From Megalopta genalis (taxonomy: Eukaryota; Arthropoda; Insecta; Hymenoptera; Halictidae), in assembly GCF_051020955.1 (NCBI RefSeq), contig NC_135013.1, positions 4,680,501-4,744,500 of the forward strand: a DNA stretch of 64,000 nucleotides, in the 5' to 3' direction. The position numbers and the translations under genes were made by a program. Shown here in pieces: positions 34,171-45,839 of the stretch. Position 1 is the stretch's first letter. Each line of letters starts with the position of its first letter. The notes beneath the pieces were generated by a model. The model was given only the letters and a program-made list of their open reading frames with translations. It did not search any database and was not told the DNA's origin.

Positions 34171-34531
34171 TATTAAGACTGGGGTCTGATTCCTGAGGTA
34201 ATTTGAAGCAACTTTTTCCTTTACGAAAATTTTCTCCGAGGCGTCGTTAACGAGTTATTAACGAAAAACAGTGACCAATGAGAGGCGAGAGCGGCTGGCG
34301 CGAGGCCGCTAGTGCGAGGCGGTCGAGCCAACGAGCGGTAGGAGCCCAGGTCCGCTGATTGGCTCGGCCGCCTAGCGCTGGACGAGCTCGCCTCTCATTG
34401 GTCAGCGTTTTTCGTTAATAACTCGTAAACCACGCCTCGGATGAAATTTTCGTAAAGGAAAAAGTTACTTCAAATGAGCTCAGGAATCAGCTCGCTCCGG
34501 GTATTAACATAATTATGGGACACTTTCTATA
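34171..34531. repeat. Foldback element B7 (variant family B)
   Basis: The inner arms are standard family B (AACTTTTTCCTTTACGAAAA, CCAATGAGAGGCGAG). The right end reads CCGGGTATTAACATAATTAT then GGGACACTTTCTA, the alternative end also found at the left of B1. The left end is eroded to GACTGGGGTCTGATTCCTGA. Confidence 0.82.
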
Positions 34532-35913
34532 AATGCACATATAAATAACACTGTATATCTAAATAAATAAAGATAAATAAATAAATAATTGCACACTACA
34601 GAAAGTACTTCCCGGTGTTTGAATATTTGCTACACATTTTTAGTGCAATATTCTGAGCTCTATTGAACGTTGTACAAAATTTTAGCGAAGATTCTAATCA
34701 TCGAATCCAGCGACGCCAAGCTACAACAATTACAATGACTAAATAATTACATTACGAAATTTTATGGATCCGTAGTCGTAATATCACCGAACATCAAACC
34801 CCGTTAATCTATCATCGAATATTTTTCCCCGGGATGCAGCAGGTTGTACAAGTTTAAGCACGGCCGTAGTACATAAGAGGGGAGTTTCGGTTTTATTAAC
34901 CGACATAAAATTGATCCACTCGGCGCGGCGGGAGCGTCGAGAGCGTCGAGAACGTCTGCGGTGTTTGTCTGCCCGCGGTTTACGACAGTTTTCGAGGACT
35001 GTTCCGCGTGGATGCCGTGCACCGACACCGTTTTATGGTGGCCCGGTGACACGCGCTCGGCTCACCCTCCTCTCCCCGAGGAAATGAGGTGACATGATAA
35101 ATGGCTCGATCCGCCGGGAAAACAGAGGCTGACACGCTCCGGCCCAAGGAACCACTCCCGGGGAAATCGGCGCGTCATGTCGCCCGCAAAAAAAGAACAA
35201 ACAAAGTCAGTGTTTAATGCACCGATCAACGGAATTACGGCATGGACAAATTTTTTAATAAATATTCGCCCATTTCCACTGACGATAACTGCAGGGTATG
35301 CAAGGGTAACTTCAAAGTGCTGTAATTTTGCGAAAACCAATCGCAGCTACGTTTTATTTTTTGTAAAATAAAGAGAAAGCATCGATCTTCATTCTTATGC
35401 AAACGGCATTCTAGAAAAAAAATTTACGAAGTCCGTGCAATTCGTGGAACTTGGCGATTTTCAATACGATAAACATGGCATTGCATTTAAAGGGTCACAG
35501 TGGCGAACGTGCATCGAACTTAAAATTAAAGAAACAGTGTCTTGAAGAGGAGGTTTCAAGCTTTAATTTAAAAAAAAGTTCATCGTCCTGTGTTGATTTT
35601 TCGCGGAGTTATCGTCGGTCAAATTTGGCCAATTTCCATCAAAAATTTGTCTATACTATAATTTTGTTGACTGGCTAAAAAAAAATGACAAAAATGAAAG
35701 TATTTTATTTATCGAAATAATCAAAATGATCTTTATCATTAATTGCACGTATCCACTAGAAACAACGTATTTAATATTAACTAGTTCGAAGATCTGTTGA
35801 CCGCTAGAAACTGCGACCAAACTTCACAGAGGAAAATATGAATAATAATAACCAGAGAAGATGCACTGACCGCGACCATCGATCCTATCTCTCAGTAACA
35901 CCCCAGTGAAAGG
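34532..35913. other. Unique DNA, right copy of a duplicated segment
   Basis: About 34879-34962 repeats 33880-33955. From 35340 onward the DNA is AT-rich; a 75-codon frame at 35451-35678 is unrecognised. Confidence 0.45.
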
Positions 35914-36135
35914 TACAGTAATGTCTTCCTAACTGACACTAAGATTGCACACGAAAATGAACAATGTGGGAAGAGGAGATACGATTATTCGAGCCTTGCG
36001 GTTCGTTTTCACAGTTACGAATTGTCAAGAACTATAAAAAACGTGCTGCAAGGCTCGAATAATCGCATCTCCTCTTCCCAAATTGTCAATTTTTGTTTAC
36101 GAGCTGGGGAAGACAATTGTGGAGAATTTACTGTA
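35914..36135. mobile_element. Palindromic element A8 (family A)
   Basis: Left end TACAGTAATGTCTTCCTAAC, right end GGAGAATTTACTGTA. Almost the same variant as A13 at 50016. Confidence 0.92.
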
Positions 36136-36144
36136 GATGGTAAT

Positions 36145-36360
36145 GCAGTAATGTCTCCCTAACTGACGCTCAGATTATGCACAAGAATAGACAATTTCGA
36201 AAGAGGAGATACGATTATTCGAGCCTTGTAGCTCGTTTTTTATAGTTCTTGACAAATCGAAAACTATGAAAACAAACCGCAAGGCTCGAATAATCGCATC
36301 TCCTCTTCCCGAATTGTCCATTTCTGTGAACAATCTGAGCGTCGATTAGAGAGACATTAC
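36145..36360. mobile_element. Palindromic element A9 (family A)
   Basis: Left end GCAGTAATGTCTCCCTAACT, right end GATTAGAGAGACATTACC. It starts 9 bases after A8 and abuts R. Confidence 0.92.
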
Positions 36361-36689
36361 CGCGGTGTTTTATAAAAGTGATCAGATCTGACACTTCGTA
36401 GCGTCTAATCATTCAAGAATGAATCTCGTAATTTTTTGTACGTTTAATATTGATAATTTATGACGCGTTTAAAAGTCTCGTTCGAAGATGTTGTTCGATC
36501 GTGCTAAAACATTCGGTATTTTCGGAGCGGACTTAAATAGCTCCGGTTAAACTATCATAACTTTTCGTATAGTCATTATTTTTGTCGAGATGCGATAACG
36601 ATCGCGGCAACTACTACTAATTGTAGCGACAACCTAGTTGCTAAGATGTTTGCCTTGTTTATGTACAGGGATGTCTCGTTTAACCGAGC
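36361..36689 (+). repeat. R spacer copy 2 (uninterrupted)
   Basis: 329 bases, containing GTGATCAGATCTGACACTTC, CGAGATGCGATAACGATCGC and TGTACAGGGATGTCTCGTTT. The TTAA at 36533-36536 is the intact target that element D occupies in copy 1. Confidence 0.95.
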
Positions 36690-36912
36690 GCAGTCAAAGT
36701 TGTCTCTCTAATCGACGCTCAGATTGACCACAAAAATGGACAATTCGGGAAGAGGAGATGCGATTATTCAAGCCTTGCGGTTCGTTTTCACAGTTACGAA
36801 TTGTCGAGAACTATAAAAAACGAGCTGCAAGGCTCGAATAATCGTATCTCCCCTTCCCGAATTGTCCATTTCTGTGAACAAACCGAGTGTCGATTAGAGA
36901 GACATTACTGTA
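36690..36912. mobile_element. Palindromic element A10 (family A)
   Basis: The left end is altered (CAGTCAAAGTTGTCTCTCTA); the right end is complete (TTAGAGAGACATTACTGTA). Confidence 0.92.
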
Positions 36913-37717
36913 CCCTGAATAATTGACACGTGCGTGGTACCTGCTTAGAATTTCGACGTTTCGTCCGACCGGTCGAGGAGCCGCGGAAAGGATTCATTGG
37001 TCGATGCTCGTGTCAAGGGGCGCTCGGCCTGTTGTCGAATAAAGTTCCTTTGTGGCGGACCCTTTCAGCCCGAAGACAATCGGAAGAATGGAAAGTGGCG
37101 CGGGAACAATGTCCGATGAGGCCCGGGCATGGGATCGGGATCCATTTATCGAGGGGAGGGACGCACGACCACGGCGATAATGGACAGTTTAATGCGCGCG
37201 TTAGAACGTTCGTGGATGCAAATGGGTTAATTACCCCGCGGAGACTTCTCTCTGCGTTCGGTTACGTGCGTGCACACCTGTACAGGCCGGGCTCCGGTCC
37301 GAGTAATTGCGATTCCACGAGGCGACGACACGTGTACGGTTAATCGGGAAGGACACGAAATACGGTTGGTTGAGCGGCTAGGCGACGACTCCATTAAAAT
37401 CCTCGAGCCACGCCATGCCAGCGCGGCCATTGTCGAATCACCGTAAAGAGCCCGTTTCCTCGCTCGAATCTGAAACTGTCGAGCGGTGCCGCCGCGCCGC
37501 TCTGCCATCGGGACGAATCCCACGGAACGTTTATCTCGGCCTTCTGCAAAAATCGCTCGTGAAATTGATATTTGTGGTTCGGCCCGAGGTGACGCGAAGC
37601 GGCCAGCGTTTCACCGCATCAATGGAATCAAACCTGCTCTTTCAAATTGTATAATGACAATTGATCCTAATATTTATTCGTCGAACTGCAACCTGTTTCA
37701 AATGCATCAACCGGTTG
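36913..37717. other. GC-rich unique DNA
   Basis: A 137-codon plus frame (36930-37343) overlaps a 98-codon minus frame. No domain is recognised. Confidence 0.4.
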
Positions 37718-37721
37718 TTAA

Positions 37722-37952
37722 CCCTTTGCAGTCGGAGACATTTTAACTCGAAATTCAAAATAGTTTCTTCGACCTATAGTATTTCCATTTTAATCTAGCT
37801 TAATGCATTTTATACGTATGAAACTGCATTTTGCGACTCATGCAACGGTCACACTTTTAGCAGATTTTATATGCGAACCGATTTGATAATGTTAAAATTA
37901 TTTTGTAATGCGATGTAGTAGTTTTTAATGGCGCCATTGTGGCGACACTCGA
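37722..37952. mobile_element. Element C4 (TTAA-type, right end lost)
   Basis: TTAA at 37718-37721, then CCCTTTGCAGTCGGAGACAT. The family interior is recognisable to TGGCGACACTCGAC, where it stops short of the expected TGCAAAGGG and joins the short flank shared by B3 and B8. Confidence 0.82.
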
Positions 37953-37970
37953 CAAATGTTCGGGCCACTA

Positions 37971-38339
37971 TACAGAGTGTCCCAAAAATGTCTCGCAATC
38001 CGAAAGTGGCGGGTTCCTCGGGTCATTTGAAGCAACTTTTTCCTTTAAAAAAATTTTCTCCGAGGTACCGTTAACGAGTTATTAACGAAAAACAGTGACC
38101 AATGAGAGGCGAGCTCGGCTGGCGCGAGGCGACCGAGCCAATGAGCGGAATTGGGCTTCGTGCGCTGGTTGGCCGGGCCGCCTCGCGTCAGCCGTACTCG
38201 ATTCTTATTGGTCACTGTTTTCCGTTAATAACTCGTTAACGGTGCCTCGGAGAACATTTTTATAAAGGAAGAAGCTGCTTCGAATGATCCGAGGAACCCG
38301 CCATTTCCGGATTTCGAGACATTTTTGGTACACCATGTA
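37971..38339. repeat. Foldback element B8 (family B)
   Basis: The ends are CAGAGTGTCCCAAAAATGTC and GACATTTTTGGTACACCATG. Complete arms carry CCAAT motifs. Its left 18-base flank is the same as that of B3. Confidence 0.92.
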
Positions 38340-39580
38340 GAAGACGTGCGGTGGACGAATCGCGAAGAAACGCATCGAGTCCGCGGCGAGATCGCATAGG
38401 TTTCCGGAATCGCAGATCGGCTGTGGTCGCCGCGATGAATAATTTTCGGTCGATTTGTCTCGTCCCACTTTCGAGCCTCGACTGCGGGAGATCGACCTTC
38501 GTTATTTATAGTAGCATTTCACCGCTTCCGTGCGATCCCATCGGAGCGTGCACGCACGATGCACGACGGAGCGACGACGCGGGTCGCGCGAGTGCGCGCC
38601 GCGGCGGCGCACGCAGGTGCGAGAGCGCAGACCGACGTCTGCGGTGACCGGCTGTGAGAAACGTCGAAACCATAAATTCCCTCGGGTGCGGCTACTTCTC
38701 GCTGCAACACGAGCCCCGCCGGCCGCGCTTTAATTCGCGCCGCGGCCACTATTCCCGGATGGAAACGCGCGGACCCCGTCGAGTTTCCGGCACCCGGAAT
38801 TTATGAAAATTTCCCCCGTTAACTCGGTTCGCGTTATTCCGCGAGTCGTTTTTAACCCTTCGACACCGCTTCGCTTCCTGTCGATATTTCAATTTACCGC
38901 ACGCGCAATTATCGCGGCTTCTTAGCCGGCCAATGGCTGCGGCCATTGGTCCAGCGGACGAGAAAATTCGACGAAATTTCTTTCGTCGATGAACGAGCTT
39001 CCCTTCGACGTATATAAAAATGTAGATTGCTCGGAATTAATTTTTGGAACGTAAAATCGAAAAATATATTTTCTCTTTAAATAATTTTCTATTCTTGTAT
39101 TTTTGTATTCTAATGAAGGTAGAAGTTGAAATTGTAGTGGATTCTTTTGTGGACATTTTTCTGAGCCTTGTTTTGAGCTCATTCGAAATGCTGCGAATGC
39201 AGAAAATCTTAAATAGTACGAGCTTAATTTTTAAAAAGAGAGGTACAATGATTAAACGAAGGAGCACTCTGTCTAGCTTTCGATTATGCGTTTTATTATG
39301 TGTTCCCGCGTTTTTACATACTTCGGGAGTGTCTCTTGCAAGTAAAAATAAGATTAGAATATTGTACGACAAAAATAGTATTATACAATAAATATTCTTT
39401 GTTAAGAAGTTATGAGAAAAATAAGAAACGTGAAAGATACGATAATGTTAATGTGTTAGAGACGAATTAGTTACAAAAATGAACATCGCCTGCGAAGAGC
39501 TTAGAAAAATCAACAATAAATTCTCAAATCAATAATAAATTCAATAAATTGTTGACGTTGAATTTGTGTCATTAAATTCA
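38340..39580. other. Unique DNA, GC-rich then AT-rich
   Basis: 38340-38960 is GC-rich. A lone TTAACCCTTCGACACCG at about 38852 resembles a TTAA-type end. 38960-39580 is AT-rich with overlapping 111- to 115-codon frames on opposite strands, neither recognised. Confidence 0.4.
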
Positions 39581-40139
39581 GGTGCCACTTTCAAATGAAA
39601 TTATAAATATATTTAATAGCGTTCGAATCATATTTTTCATTTTAGTAATAAATCCTTAACAGTGCATTTATTGAAATATTTTTTGTATAACATTTTACTC
39701 TTATTTTTACTGATCGAACTCACTGAAAATTTTTATTTCCCGTAAATATTATACAGAAAGGATTTCGAGCGCCACTTTCAAACGAAGTTATAAATATATT
39801 TAACAGCATTCAAATCATATTTTTTATTTTAGTAATAAATCCTTAACAGAGCATTTATTGAAATATTTTTTGTATAACATTTTAATCTTATTTTTACTTA
39901 TCGAACACACTGAACATTTTTATTTCCCGTAAATATTATACAGAAAGGATTTCGGGTGCCACTTTCAAACGAAGTTATAAATATATTTAACAGCATTCAA
40001 ATCATATTTTTTATTTTAGTAATAAATCCTTAACAGAGCATTTATTGAAATATTTTCTGTATAACATTTTATTCTTATTTTTACTTACCAAACACATCGA
40101 AAATTCTTATTTCCCGTAAATATTATACAGAAAGGATTG
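39581..40139. repeat. 187-bp tandem array, three units
   Basis: Units start GTGCCACTTTCAAA (or GCGCC...) at about 39581, 39769 and 39956. Each runs through TAGTAATAAATCCTTAACAG and ATTTCCCGTAAATATTATAC to AGAAAGGATT. Confidence 0.95.
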
Positions 40140-41130
40140 CCGTTGGAAGGAAAGTTCGTTTCGCGAAGGAGCGAGCGACTTTAATAAACTCTTCGCAGCG
40201 CGAAGACCGTCGACTCCGCTGGCGGAACGCTTCGATCCTCCCGTGATCTCCGATTCGATCCGGTAATGAAACGATTTTCGAGACGACGGGGGTGCGGCGG
40301 AAGGAGTTTATAATAGCGCGTTTAAGTACACGCGGGATATAGCTGACGCTCGATAGAACCGAGCGGAACCGAGCAAGCGTTAATAACTAACCGGTTCACG
40401 CAGGCGGTCGCCGCGATAAGAAACAAGTTTAATAACGGTTTTCCGCAGCTTCGTTCGTGGCCATATATCACCGTGAACGCGGCCAAATGAAATCTGCATC
40501 TGAATCCGCGTTTTTATTCAATTATCTCGAGCGGTTTAATAACAACCGCGTCGCGGCCACGCCGGTGTCAATCATTTTCCGCTTCTCCGATCCCGCGCCG
40601 GCTCGGCCACAGCCCCCAGGGCTGAATTCATAATTCCGAATGAAGCCGAAACACTCCGCGAAACTTGCTGTTTACTTTGTCAATTAGCGGGGTGCCCCGG
40701 TTCCCCCCGGTCCGGCTAAAAAAACCGGCCGAATTAACGACGACTCGCTCGCAGTCGGAGGAGCGTCGCTTAGCCGGACGACGCTTCGAAAGTTTCTCGT
40801 TCCCTCAGAATTAAGATACTGTCTGCTATTCAATTAGCTACAGTGTCTCCGCGATGTTCTCGAACGAGCTATTTAAGTATTAATTAATGTACGGGAAACA
40901 GCATTCGCGTCCAAGGTAGGAAGCTTAATTCCGATTCGGCCGTCCGGCCGCGCCGAGGAAACTGTCTTTCGTTCCGTTCAAATTTTGCGAACTTCGTTCC
41001 GCTATGGAGACCTTTTGATCCATTATGCGAATTATTATCCATTATACGAGGCAAATATGACAGGAACGCTGACGATGCTCGTAATAAGCCGGTATAGGAT
41101 GATGTATGTTCTCGGCGACGGCGAGAATGT
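40140..41130. other. Unique GC-rich DNA
   Basis: No repeat and no recognisable gene. The 118-codon minus frame at 40884-41240 runs into A11. Confidence 0.4.
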
Positions 41131-41348
41131 GCAGTAATGTCTCTGTAATTGACGCTCAGATTGCTCACAAAAATGGACAATTTGGGAAAAGGAGATACGA
41201 TTATTCGAGCCTTGCAGCTCGTTTCTATGGTTCTTGACAATTCGTGACTATAAAAACGAACTGCAAGGCTCGAATAATTGTATCTCCTTTTCCCAAATTG
41301 TCCATTTTTGTGGACAATCCGAGCGTCAATTAGGGAGACATTACTGTA
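41131..41348. mobile_element. Palindromic element A11 (family A)
   Basis: Complete, from GCAGTAATGTCTCTGTAATT to AGGGAGACATTACTGTA. Its terminal TA is the left target of the mariner-ended foldback. Confidence 0.94.
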
Positions 41349-41423
41349 TTGCGTTGGCAGGAAAGTAATTTCGGTATTTCAATGTGAAATAAAACACAAT
41401 TTTTTCTACACATGAAAGGAACT

Positions 41424-41498
41424 TTAATCAGTCAAATATTTTCCATTTTGTACGATGATCTTTTGTCATCTTTCTGGTAACTTCATGATTCGATCGTG
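41424..41498 (-). pseudogene. mariner transposase C-terminal stub, left arm
   Basis: Mirror copy of the stub at 44701-44775, with the same in-frame TGA before Gln-Lys and the same stop codon. Because the stop-gain is shared, the stub was duplicated after it had decayed. Confidence 0.85.
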
Positions 41499-42058
41499 AA
41501 GATTATCTTGTCAGTAAAAAAACTTAATCAAGTGCGATTCAAGGTTATCGTTATTTATATTCAGTATTCAGACGCAACCGGACCTAATTTTCCTTCAGCT
41601 TGTAAAGAAAAGTGCACAATTTGGGAAGAAGAGACGCGATTATTCGAGCCTTACACTCATTTTGTTCGATTACATTTCGTCGTATTCCGGCAAACCTCGC
41701 GATACCGCGTAACTTTGTACCGTAACTTTTTACGTGCTTGCACAGCATTTTTTTCTTTTCGGAAGTAAACGGAGCAAAATACAGTAATTTCTCACTCATT
41801 TCCGCTCAGACTGCGCAAAATTTACTGCACTTCGAAAACTTGGGACTATTCGTTCCCAGATAGAACGAAAAAGACGTCTCTATTCGTTCATTTATTCATT
41901 CATTCGCTTGCGGTTGAAAAGCCTTTAGTACAGAATGATTCGTTTCCAATTAATTACAGATAGTTACGACATTCAACGTGTCTCGTCCAAGACTAGTTTA
42001 AGACGTCTATCGTCTATCGTTTCACATTTTCGTACAACAACAGCAAGATTCGATTTAT

Positions 42059-42413
42059 TTAACACTAGAACCACCGAGTCCTAAAGCGACCAACGCGTAA
42101 CACTTTACAACAACGACAAGCTCGAATTTATTCAAACTTCGTGCAATTTTTACTACAGCATACGCTCGAACAAAGAAGTTTATCCAACGATTTCTCGTAG
42201 AAACGTTCTTTTAAGATTAGAAATTGTAGAAGAAAGACGCGGAAGCCAGTCTTTCCAACGTCGAACTTCGTACAATTTCTACTGCAACGTATGCTCAAAC
42301 GAGGAAGATCGTCCGCGAAATTAGTTGCAGAAGTATCATTAAAATGTCAAGAACCGTAAAAGAAAAAAATCCTAAACCAATGATTTGGACCGGTTTGACG
42401 GTTCTAGCGTCGT
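42059..42413. repeat. Family I segment in the left arm (TTAA-type)
   Basis: TTAA is followed by CACTAGAACCACCGAGTCC. The far end near 42413, GACGGTTCTAGCG, complements that start imperfectly. Inside, two ~90-base diverged tandem copies run around ACTTCGTGCAATTTTTACTA and ACTTCGTACAATTTCTACTG. The mirror copy in the right arm lies at about 43787-44141. Confidence 0.6.
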
Positions 42414-42474
42414 AGACGTCCATTTTAGGTCGCGCGCAAAACGTAGCCTAGGGCGGACGCGAAATGGCCGTCTC

Positions 42475-43726
42475 CTCCTAATGCGGACATGACAATGCAA
42501 ACATAAGGCTGTCTATTGATGCAAAGCGAAATTACTTTCTTGACAACTCAATATAAAACAGCGCATCGTTCACAATTATCCGGAGATCGCAGCGAAGTTT
42601 CAACGCTGCGCCGATGCTTTCGAACGTCGGAGTCGGCCGTGCAGAGATCGGCGGAAAAACGCGCCGGGAAATTTATTGCGGAAGGTCCGAGAGCAGGATC
42701 GTCGGCGTGTATTTATGCAAACGAACAACGAGACACAGATGGAACGTTAACGATCATCGGGAAATTCCCTCTAAACATCGCGGCGAGCCGAAGTCGCGCG
42801 TAATCGCGGCCACCGCGAATGCATAAAATTAGCGCGCTCGGCATTATTTCAGCGTAACTCCATCCCCCCTCCCCTCTCACGACCCCCGCGGCACTGATGG
42901 AGCACATTTACGATCGGTTGCAAAGTGTAGACTTGAATGGAGCGAATTTACGATCGTTCGTGGCATAATCCGTGGGGGAGCCGGCGTACACGGGGCCCCC
43001 CTTTTACGGCGTGGTTTACGTTGTAATTCACCGGCGATATTAGCAAATATACATTGTAATTCACTAATATTACGAGTTTATATTTTACGGAGCACGCCGG
43101 AGATCGCGCGTGCGCGCTGCTCGGCTTCCTCCTCGGATTAAAACGGCAACCGATCGTAAATCAGCACCGCGGAGACTACACTTTGTAACCGATCGTAAAT
43201 GCGCTCTATTAGGCCCGCAGGCAACAAATAATCGGCGAAGTCTACTTTCCCGGCCGTGTGATTAGAGCTTCTACAACACGTTCGCGAGTGGCTGACCCCG
43301 AGCGTAGACCTAATAAACGATCCCGGGAGGAGAATCTACGTTCGTAAAATGCGACGCGGCAATCAAGTCCTCTGTGTATCTGAGTTTGCGGCGCACAAGC
43401 GCGATCGTAAATCTGCTCCATTCAATCTACGCTATGCAACCGATCGTAAACGTGCGCTAACCGAGCCTCGAGGCCGCGGAAAGTCGTGAGGGCCGTTTCG
43501 CCGATCTACGATCTTCGAAAATTTACGCCGCGGCGCGGCGCGGCGCGGCCGCGATCCGCCGAGCGAAACCCGTGTTCTACGGGGTTTAAGAGATCGTTTA
43601 ACGCCGCAATTTCTACTTTAACCAAGATCTACGTTCCCGATCTACGTTTCCACGATTCGATACGCCTGTCCATTTTCCGATAAGATCGCGGGGAAAAGTC
43701 CCGGACAGCGCACGACGTCTTCTTGA
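42475..43726. other. Loop of the foldback with repeated TTTACGATCG motifs
   Basis: TTTACGATCGGTTGC or its complement appears near 42907, 43190 and 43436, and TTTACGATCG alone near 42950, 43155 and 43401. The block 42900-42960 is an inverted, partly diverged copy of 43397-43460. Short GC-rich frames are unrecognised. Confidence 0.75.
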
Positions 43727-44700
43727 GAGACGGCCATTTCGCGTCCGCCCTAGGCTACGTCTTGCGCGCGGCCTAAAATGGACGTCTTCGACGCTAGAAC
43801 CGTCAAACCGGTCCAAATCACTGGTTTCGGATTTTTTATTTTACGGTTCCTGACATTTTAATGATACTTCTGCAACTAATTTCGCGGACGATCTTCCTCG
43901 TTCGAGCATACGTTGCAGTAGAAATTGTACGAAGTTCGACGCTGGAAATACTGGTTTCTGCGTCTTTCTTCTACAATTTCTGATATTAAAAGAACGTTTC
44001 TACGAGAAATCGTTGGATAAACTTCTTTGTTCGAGCGTATGCTGTAGTAAAAATTGCACGAAGTTTGAATAAATTCGAGCTTGTCGTTGTTGTAAAGTGT
44101 TACGCGTTGGTCGCTTTAGGACTCGGTGGTTCTAGTGTTAAATAAATCGAATCTTGCTGTTGTTGTACGAAAATGTGAAACGATAGACGATAGACTCTTA
44201 AACTAGTCTTGGACGAGACACGTTAAATGTCCTAACTATCTGTAATTAATTGGAAACGAATCATTCTGTACTAAAGGCTTTTCAACCGCAAGCGAATGAA
44301 TGAATAGATGAACGAATAGAGACGTCTTTTTCGTTCTATCTGGGAACGAATAGTCACAAGTTTTCGAAGTGCAGTAAATTTTGCGCAGTCTGAGCGGAAA
44401 TGAGTGAGAAATTACTGTATTTTGCTCCGTTTACTTCCGAAAAGAAAAAAATGCTGTGCGAGCACGTAAAAAGTTACGGTAAAAAGTTACGCGGTATCGC
44501 GAGGTTTGCCGGAATACGACGAAATGTAATCGAACAAAATGAGAGTAAGGCTCGAATAATCGCGTCTCTTCTTCCCAAATTGTGCACTTTTCGTTACAAG
44601 CTGAAGGAAAATTATGGCCGGTTGCGTCTGAATACTGAATATAAATAACGATAGCCTCGAATCGCACTTGATTAAGCTTTTTTACTGACAAGATAAACTT

Positions 44701-44775
44701 CACGATCGAATCATGAAGTTACCAGAAAGGTGACAAAAGATCATCGTACAAAATGGAAAATATTTGACTGATTAA
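44701..44775 (+). pseudogene. mariner transposase C-terminal stub, right arm
   Basis: The frame reads ...IMKLPER, a TGA where mariner proteins have Trp, then QKIIVQNGKYLTD and TAA. Compare WQKVIEQNGKYITD in the mariner at 26.8-27.2 kb. The stub is followed by ~70 bases of UTR and the TIR, as in a mariner 3' end. Nothing upstream resembles mariner. Confidence 0.9.
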
Positions 44776-44850
44776 AGTTCCTTTCATGTGTAGAAAAAAT
44801 TGTGTTTTATTTCACATTGAAATACCGAAATTACTTTCCTGCCAACCCAG

Positions 44851-45072
44851 TACAGTAATGTCTCTCTAATTGACGCTGAAATCGTCCACAAAAATGGACA
44901 ATTTGGGAAAAAGAGATACGATTATTCGAGCCTTGCGGTTTGTTTTTATAGTTACGAATTGTCAAGAACTATAGAAACGAGCTGCAAGACTCGAATAATC
45001 GTATGTTCTCTTCCTGAATTATCCATTTTTGTTTGCAAGCTGAAGGAAAGTTAGGGAAAATTTCTTATAGCG
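44851..45072. mobile_element. Palindromic element A12 (family A)
   Basis: TACAGTAATGTCTCTCTAAT at the left; the right end is eroded (GGGAAAATTTCTTATA). It is head-on to A11 across the foldback. Confidence 0.85.
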
Positions 45073-45839
45073 TGTTGCGTCGCGAGGTAAATCGGAAATC
45101 GGGCCGGTTGCGTCTGAATACTGAATATAAATAACGATGATTGCTATTTTCGGTGACCCCGATTCGGGCTTCTACGGCCGATTGTGCACGTTCTATCTCC
45201 GGTCTACGGTTTACAGCTGTTCGTTAATTTATTGCGTCTGCCCTAGACTCTCCGCAACTATCTGCGAGAGCCTGCTGGCCCGAGTCTAGACGGCCGCAAT
45301 TAATTGCGAGTCTACTTTCTCACTTCGCCTCTAATCTCTACGATCGATTTACTGCGGCCGGTCGTTCTGCAGTGTATGTAGACTCCGCTAGTGACCGCGA
45401 ATACACTCTCTTCACTCTGCAAGGTTTACTGCTCAATTCCGCCAACCGCGATCTCCTTGGCCACTTGGCGATCTAATAGAATCGCCTCTTACGTTGTTAG
45501 CGTATTCGCGAATTCGAATGAACAATTCCTCGGCTACTGTTTGGCAGAACTATCCGTTGCATCGCGAGGTTGATTGCATCAGAAACCACGGAAATTCCAT
45601 GAAATTAAAGTGTTTTGTTCGATCGAATGAAAATCGCAAAGCAAACATATCTGCGGCAGCGATCACTTCTTTAATATTCGTGTCTCTTGCGAATCTTAAT
45701 AAGATTAAGACATTACAACGTTGATCAGCGTAGAAATTAATTTTTAGAAATTATGTTTTATACGATTCTGTTAGTCGCATACAGTTAGTTGCAAAATTGA
45801 GCTTTGAATTTTATAATCTTAGATGTAATTTAATAACAT
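45073..45839. other. Unique DNA with a small duplicated piece
   Basis: 45098-45140 (GGCCGGTTGCGTCTGAATAC...) duplicates 44618-44655 inside the right arm. The remainder has no recognisable gene. Confidence 0.5.

Larger units (their letters stand above)
41349..44850. mobile_element. 3.5-kb foldback with mariner ends
   Basis: The arms 41349-42474 and 43727-44850 are inverted repeats about 1.12 kb long. They stay collinear: paired positions sum to 86199-86201 throughout. Outer ends are TTGCGTTGGCAGGAAAGTAA and, complemented, CTGGGTTGGCAGGAAAGTAA, i.e. mariner-type TIRs, with TA outside each. Each arm begins with a mariner transposase C-terminus and 3' UTR, then a family A remnant (about 41600-41830), then a TTAA-type segment (family I). 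The loop 42475-43726 is GC-rich and not repetitive elsewhere in the window, but has its own inverted motifs. Confidence 0.92.
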
